NCBI GenBank assembly: GCA_001632435.1
Contig: KV423958.1
Location: 143,612-207,611 of the forward strand
DNA from: Calocera cornea HHB12733
Lineage: Eukaryota; Basidiomycota; Dacrymycetes; Dacrymycetales; Dacrymycetaceae
Reading direction: 5' to 3'
Length of the DNA stretch: 64,000 bases
Below are positions 58,697 through 64,000 of the stretch, one piece after another. The position numbers and the translations under genes were made by a program. Position 1 is the first letter of the stretch, and each line of letters begins with the position of its first letter. The notes under the pieces were generated by a model. That model searched no databases and was not told the origin of the DNA. It saw only the letters and a program-made list of their open reading frames with translations.

Positions 58697-60870
58697 CTAC
58701 TTCAAGTAAGCATCCATGTGCTCGATCAGCCTGCGCAGAGCGTCCTCAACATGCTTGTGCTCCGAAAGCCTGTCATGCCAGTTGATCAGCATTTGACATG
58801 GCCAACGAACACAAAGACTCACCCGTGCCCTTCCCTAGGATAGAGGACCAACTGATGGTTCTTCGGATACCCGCTCATCCTGCGAAGTCCACGGTAAAGC
58901 TCGACTCCCTGCGAGGTGGGTACGCGATTGTCCTCCTGCCCATGCATGATAAGCACGGGAGTCTTGACCCCTTTCACGTGCATGCTAGGAGAGCATTCCA
59001 GATCCTTTCTGTGATCGGACCATGGTGCCGACCCCACGAATGCGATCTATCGGAGCGTGAGCCTACATAGCTCGAGGAGGCACCTGGACTCACCAATTGA
59101 TCGGACGCATCGCTCGCACCCACAATGGAACCCCAGTCGGTGATCCCAGATGCCACCATCGCGGCTTTGAAGAAGTCCTTGGTTTGTGTCACGCCCCACG
59201 CACTGAGGTATCCGCCCATACTCCAGCCAGCCAGGCCGCATCTGTCCTTGTCGGCCCAGCCTTGTTGGATGGCGTACTGCAAAAGGTCCCAACAGTCGGT
59301 CCAGTCGATTGTCCCAAGATTGCCCCCGATAGCATGTGCAAAAGCATGTCCTCTGCCCGCACCTAGGGAGAAGCAGGTTAAGCACACTCAATGCCAAGTT
59401 GCGAAACAGACATACCGCCGCGATACGGAGGACATAAGACCAAATACCCAGCAAAGGCGAAGATTTCTCTGCCGTATACGGTGAGCTCAAGGCTGGGAGG
59501 ATCTCTCCAGTACGGTCCGCCATGCGGGAACAAGATCGTCGGCATCGCCTTCCGTTCCTTGTCTTTCGGCCAAGCCAATACACCTTCCAATACGGTACCA
59601 TCTTGGGCTGTGTATTCGATGACTTCCGTCACAAGTGTGGGTACATCGGTCATCCAGTTGTGGTGGTCCGTCAACTTTTCAGTAAGCTTGAGGGTTGCTC
59701 CGCCATTCAGCTTGGATGCGGAGACGGAGCCAGTCCACAGCTCGGGGGGTTCGAACCTCACCCCGGAGCTGACGACCATGGCAAGCACGAAATTGCCGTT
59801 CTTGTTGACCTTGACATCGTATTCACCGGACGGGGCGTCATTATTCGGCTTCCAAAGCACCTTCTTGGCCCCGGAAGAGTCGATCACGTCGATTCGCGTG
59901 TTCACGCCGACCATGACAGCAGGGGCGATCGTCCCCCCATTACCAACGTCCAATATCCGGATAACATCTTCAACATCGCCGTAGAACCTCTTCTTCCAGA
60001 TATCTTGCTTGGTCGCTTTGGAGGGATCGGGGCGGGAGGAGCGAAAGTAGACGGTGAGGGAGGAGGTATAGATCTCCGGTATATACCCCTGGAACAGGGC
60101 GACCTCGTCCATAGACGGCCAAAGAACAGTCGGTACGCGTAGCCTTGGGAGCGTGCACACCTCCTCTACCTTGCTATCCGCCAGAAGCGTGGACACGCGC
60201 AGCATCGCGATCGGAGTTTCGTCGGACTCGACGCTCGAGTCCGCCTTGACCAACACCATAATATCCTTCGAATCGGGGCTCCAGGCAGCTGTGATGACAT
60301 GCCAATTATCCTTCACTGCCAGCGTCAGCCGTCGCGCTTGGCGCGTTGAAATGCTGAGGAGCCAAAGCTGATTATTGTGCCGTGTGTCACCAGGCACGAT
60401 AGCGTCGTCTTTCTCCTCGTCCCTCTTCTTCTCCTCATCCGTAGCCTCCCGGCCAGCCATGTAGGCGATGTGTCGTTCATCTGGACTGAGGGAATACCAA
60501 TCAATTGCTGACTTGCTCTCCGCGCTCGAGATCGCGTAGGCTTCCCCTCCCACTTTCAGCGGGAGCACCCATATTGCCGCAGGTCCAGGCTTGCCATCGC
60601 CTGTGTGCCGATTGCTGATGAAGAAGATCTTTGTCTCATCCGCCGACCAGACAGGGAGCGAATCGTTGTACTCGCCAGAGGTCAGTTGATGCGATGCGAT
60701 TTGGAGCCAGGTGCGAGGGAGGATATCCAGAGCGACGCCGTCGGGGATATGCCGGGTGGGTTGTACTGGCGGGATAGGCGATAGATCACCTGTGTGGCCG
60801 AGGGCGACAGGGAAACGCTGTCGATCGACGTTTCGTTCGAGATGGTGCTAATGGCTTTGGCGAGCGACAT
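58697..60870 (-). pseudogene. S9 peptidase copy b, frameshifted
   Basis: Closely related to copy a along its whole length (start MSLAKAISTISNETSIDSVS, propeller MAGREATDEEKK, catalytic GLAGWSMGGYLSA, MHGQEDNRVPTSQG, YPREGH, final exon SEHKHVEDALRRLIEHMDAY). Around 60688-60700 the sequence contains GATGC twice where copy a aligns with one unit. This 5-bp tandem duplication shifts the frame after about 60 residues (PGSKSHRIN then stop), while the remaining ~600 residues stay open in the other frame. All triad residues are kept. It is either a recent pseudogene formed by replication slippage, or a sequencing error. An intron placed over the site is unlikely because homology to copy a continues across it. 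Confidence 0.8.
60688..60700. repeat. 5-bp tandem duplication (GATGC)2 causing a frameshift
   Basis: The plus strand reads GATGCGATGCGAT. Removing one unit restores alignment and reading frame with copy a. Confidence 0.85.
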
Positions 60871-61155
60871 GCTGACCCGTTCTGGGTTCTACCAAGCACG
60901 AGCAGCATTGGGTTCATATAGGATTGGAAGTCAGAATGCGGCACAGGTAGGTGGGGACGCAAGTTGCAGCGGCGAAGGCTGCGGACAATCCGATGGTCGT
61001 TGTGAAATCAGGGTAGAATCGTCTATGGGGGCCTGGGGAGAGGAAGGCACTGCTCCACGGGGCGCGGGGGCTGCATCACGCGGTCCTTCAATCCTTCGTT
61101 TCTTTCTACGTTCCTTGGCCACTTGTGACTAAATGTCCACGATAACGATTATATA

Positions 61156-61242
61156 ACGTAGATTATCACCTCACGGATCAACTCACCTTGCGGATCACCC
61201 GCATAGCCACACATGCTCGTTATTTTGTGCGCGCAATTTCTC
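61156..61242 (+). repeat. Left terminal inverted repeat
   Basis: About 87 bp, starting ACGTAGATTATCACCTCACG and ending near GTGCGCGCAATTTCTC; partner at 61830-61916. Confidence 0.88.
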
Positions 61243-61829
61243 CAACACAATGCCTGGTGCATTCCAGAAAAAGCAAGGGCTTTAGGAGGGCCAGATGCTT
61301 CACTTTGATGTTTTGATCCATTGCTTTTGTGTTGTTCCTAAGGCCTGTATGACTCCAGTTATGACTGCACAGCCGCAATTGTAGAATCTCGCTTCTATGG
61401 CAGATATCTCATGCAACAATGCCAATCTATCCTATTCAGAGTACAAGGTACTTATTTAGTGCATGATCAAGCTGGGTGCTGCAGGGATTTTGATGGATCA
61501 GCCTGGTTGTGGAAATCTGCCAATCAGGGGTGGGCAGGGGTCATTTTTGGTCATAATTCCAAAACCAGGTCTCTCCAGCCAAATCCCTCTTGCCCATAGC
61601 TAATCCATATACTGAACAGCTGCCTTGCACTCTGGAGTAGCCAGATCAGCAGTGTTGCACCAGCTATCAGTCTTAGAAGCAAGATTGCACATATGTGGCT
61701 GTGTAGCACACAACAGGTCATAAAAGCCTTAGGAGTAAGATAAAGGGCTAGCCTAAAAGATAAACTCAATGCCTCTAGTCCCTCTGCAGCCCTTGGTACT
61801 TTCTGGGAAGCATTTGCATCATGTTGACA

Positions 61830-61916
61830 GAGAAATTGCGCGCACAAAATAACGAGCATATGTGGCTGTGCGGGTGATCCGCAAGGTGAGTTGATCCGTG
61901 AGGTGATAATCTACGT
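61830..61916 (-). repeat. Right terminal inverted repeat
   Basis: Reverse complement of the left terminal repeat with about two differences (GCACAGCCACATATG against GCATAGCCACACATG). Confidence 0.88.
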
Positions 61917-62275
61917 TAGTCCATTCGAGAGTCGCTCTCAGCAAATATTCCCACACTACCTTCTCTTCGTCATTGCATACGTGTCACAAAGATTGTCCCG
62001 TTGCCATGAAGCCGTGCCGTTGTAGTTCATCAGGGACGGGAAACCTCAGACTGCATCAAATGCCAGCGGTCCAGTTGCCAATCAAACCAGACCACATGGC
62101 ATGTGACACTTCGCCGCTTGCGACATCCTTCCCTCCTCACAATAATATCTACCTTCATGCAGCATACGGCAACGTGTCTTCTGTTCAACAGGCCGGATTT
62201 GTGCATCTCTACTACTGCGCGGATGTGGTCGCACATAGGGCATCGGATGCCGATGGCTCATCAATTGTTATGTTT

Positions 62276-63873
62276 CTATTTGAGGTAGGTATCCAAATGC
62301 TCGACCATCCTTCGCAGAGCGTCCTCGACATGCTTCTGTTCCGAAAGTCTACGATGCCGAGTGATCAGACGATGAATGGGTTACGAAATACCAAGACTCA
62401 CCCATGCCCTTCCCGAGGATATATCACCAGCTGATGATTCTCCGGATACCCGCTCATCCTGCGAAGCCCACGATAGAACTCGATCCCTTGCGCTGTTGGG
62501 ACCCGTTGATCCTCCTGGCCGTGCATTATCAGTACCGGTGTCTTGACACCCTTCACATGCATGATAGGAGAGCAGTCCAGATCCTTGCGATGACCAGACC
62601 ACGGCGCCGATCCGACAATTGCGACCTGTCGTACGATGAGTTCATACAGCCTGAAGAGCTGCGTCTCACTTACCAATTCGTCCGGTATGTCGCTCGCAGC
62701 GATGTCTGCACCCCAGTCGGTGATCCCGCATCCCATTACGGCGGCTTTGAAGAAGTCCTTGGTTTGTGTCACGCCCCAAGCAGTCAGGTATCCACCCATA
62801 CTCCAACCAGCCAGGCCGCACTTGTCTCTGTCCGCCCATCCCTGCTGGATGGCATACTGCAAAAGGTCCCAACAGTCGGTCCAGTCGATTGTTCCAAGAT
62901 TACCTCGTAAACTCTCTGTGAAGGCATGGCCTCTACCCGCACCTAGTGATGAGTACATAAGTGTAGTCGACATGAACAGAATCAGGGTCGTACCTCCGCG
63001 ATACTGAGGACATAGAACCAGATATCCAGCAAAAGCGAAGATTTCTCTGCCGAATAGATCGAGTTCAAGGCTGGGCGAGTTCTTCCAGTATGGGCCATAA
63101 TGTGGGAACAATATCGTCGGCAACGCATTTCGTTCCCTGTCTTTCGGCCAGGTTAGAACCCCTTCCAAAGCCGTCCCATCTTGAGCTTTGTATTCAACGA
63201 CCTCTGTTTTGAGTGTGGGCATGTCGCCCGCCCAGTTGTGGTGCGTGGATAGTCTCTCGGTGAGTTGGATCGTTCCGCCAGCCTCGAGCTTTGATGCGGA
63301 GATTGCACCAGCCCACAGCTCAGGCGGTTCGAACTTCGGCCCGGAGCTGACCACCATAGCCAGCACATAGTCGCCATTCTTGTTGATCTTGACATCATAC
63401 TCGCCGGTCGGTGCCTCATCATTCGGCTTCCAGAGCACATTCTTTGCGCCGGACGAGTCAATCACATCGATCCGTGTGTTCACGCCAAACATGATAGCAG
63501 CCGCGATCGTCTTCCCGTTACAAACATCTGATATGTGGATGACATCCTCCACGTCGCCGTAGAACTTCTTCCAGATCTCTTCCTTGGTGGAATCGGATGG
63601 ATCGGAACGCGCATAGTGGAAGTAGACTGTGAGAGAGGAGAGATGGATATCCGGCATGAATCCCTGGAGAAGAGCGACCTCGTCCGCCGATGGCCAAAGG
63701 AGAATTGGCACGCGTAACCTCGGGAGCATGCAGACGTCCTCGATCTTGTTGTCTACTGAGGACATGGACACGCGCAGCACCACGATCGGGAGCTCTTCCG
63801 CCTCGAAGCTCGAGTCGACCTTCATCATGATCACGAGATCCTTCGAATCGGGACTCCATGCGGCGGTGGTTGT
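62276..63873 (-). pseudogene. S9 peptidase copy c, 5' part missing
   Basis: Third tandem paralogue. The hydrolase part is intact: LEGVLTWPKDRERNALPTIL, GLAGWSMGGYLTA with the Ser, MHGQEDQRVPTAQG with the Asp, YPREGH with the His, and a last exon SEQKHVEDALRRMVEHLDTY ending at a TAG (62276-62278). Upstream, homology holds through AAWSPDSKDLVIMMK and stops abruptly at about 63871-63875, where copies a and b continue. About 190 N-terminal residues, the first part of the propeller, are absent. What follows is palindrome-rich sequence that looks like a repeat. The missing exon could lie beyond an insertion outside the window, so the gene is interrupted or truncated rather than proven lost. Confidence 0.8.
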
Positions 63874-64000
63874 TGGCATGCGAAGTAGGAGAGGCGCGCG
63901 TCGCGCGCCTCGCTAGGTACTGTACAGTTCTTAGCTTATGTAAGCTAGGGACGCGACGCAGAGCGAAAATTCTGCATCCTGGCTAATCCCAATCTTCATT
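63871..64000. mobile_element. Possible edge of a retroelement (LTR-like) interrupting S9 copy c
   Basis: Begins TGTTGGCATGCGAAGTAGG exactly where peptidase homology ends; TG is the usual LTR start. Within 60 bp there are three palindromes: GAGGCGCGCG-T-CGCGCGCCTC (63891-63911), ACTGTACAGT (63919-63928) and TAGCTTA-TG-TAAGCTA (63932-63947). The other end lies outside the window, so the class is a guess. Confidence 0.4.

Larger units (their letters stand above)
61154..61918. mobile_element. 761-bp fold-back (MITE-like) element flanked by TA
   Basis: The first ~87 bp from 61156 (ACGTAGATTATCACCTCACG...) and the reverse complement of the last ~87 bp to 61916 differ at only about two positions. 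Inverted similarity then continues more weakly toward the centre near 61536, for example GGGATTTTGATGGATCAGCC on the left against GGGATTTGGCTGGAGAGACC from the right. Almost the whole element is therefore one long hairpin. TA lies at both outer edges (61154-61155 and 61917-61918), the target duplication of Tc1/mariner-type transposons. The minus-strand frame at 61551-61859 lies inside and shows no transposase motif, so the element is non-autonomous. It lies ~285 bp upstream of copy b's start codon. Confidence 0.88.

Noticed and set aside
60682..60720. An intron at the frameshift in peptidase copy b
   Set aside because: Homology with copy a runs continuously through the site apart from the extra five bases, and copy a has no intron there.
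61551..61859. 102-codon frame inside the fold-back element
   Set aside because: No transposase signature, and its sequence is constrained by the inverted-repeat structure.
63891..63915. Helitron 3' end (GC hairpin followed by CTAG)
   Set aside because: The hairpin is too close to CTAG and the next base is G rather than the T expected at a Helitron target site.

Overview
The window looks like gene-dense, GC-rich nuclear DNA of a filamentous basidiomycete, most likely an Agaricomycete. Genes have many short introns of about 50-60 nt, and the set includes SKN1/KRE6-type beta-glucan synthesis proteins, Ima1, Lsb5, Utp11, an Hst3/4-type sirtuin and a fungal MET2. CDS coordinates run from start codon to stop codon and include introns. 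Exon structures were inferred by eye from reading-frame continuity, splice sites and comparison between paralogues. I found no tRNA, rRNA or CRISPR array.

Layout. 0.4-4.3 kb: two tandem O-methyltransferase paralogues (-). 5.8-7.2: TatD-type nuclease (+). 7.3-8.4: SNAPc43-like factor (+), convergent with ERG26 at 8.5-9.9 (-). 10.2-12.3: Ima1-like inner nuclear membrane protein (+). 12.6-15.7: UBE2O-type E2/E3 (+). 16.8-19.2: SKN1/KRE6 GH16 protein 1 (-). 21.1-23.0: Lsb5-like VHS protein (-). 23.4-25.3: cytochrome P450 (-). 26.0-27.3: TetX-like FAD monooxygenase (-), divergent from an Hst3/4-like sirtuin at 27.8-29.8 (+). 31.3-32.6: GPI-anchored PLC-like phosphodiesterase (-), divergent from dolichyl-diphosphatase at 32.9-33.7 (+). 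34.4: relic of a FAD monooxygenase 5' end. 34.9-36.0: UTP11 (-). 37.0-39.5: SKN1/KRE6 protein 2 (-). 41.2-43.0: Dal5-type MFS transporter (-). 46.0-48.9: FAS1-domain membrane protein (+). 49.2-49.6: small secreted Cys-rich protein (+). 49.7-53.4: two tandem berberine-bridge-type flavin oxidases (-). 53.7-55.3: MET2 (-). 55.9-63.9: three tandem S9 serine peptidases (-), of which only the first is intact.

Two themes stand out. One is local duplication: methyltransferases x2, GH16 x2, flavin oxidases x2, S9 peptidases x3, and a monooxygenase plus its relic. The other is decay and mobile DNA at the right end. The middle peptidase has a 5-bp tandem duplication that shifts its frame. A 761-bp fold-back element flanked by TA lies just upstream of it. 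The third peptidase loses its first ~190 codons at a breakpoint into palindrome-rich, possibly LTR-like sequence at the window edge.

Functionally the window mixes housekeeping genes (sterol, methionine and dolichol metabolism, snRNA transcription, ribosome assembly, nuclear envelope, endocytosis, chromatin) with accessory metabolism and secretion genes. The best lead for regulation is the sirtuin tail, which carries six S/T-P-x-K motifs. I did not find a clearly new multi-gene system. The fold-back element and the decaying peptidase array are the most unusual structures.
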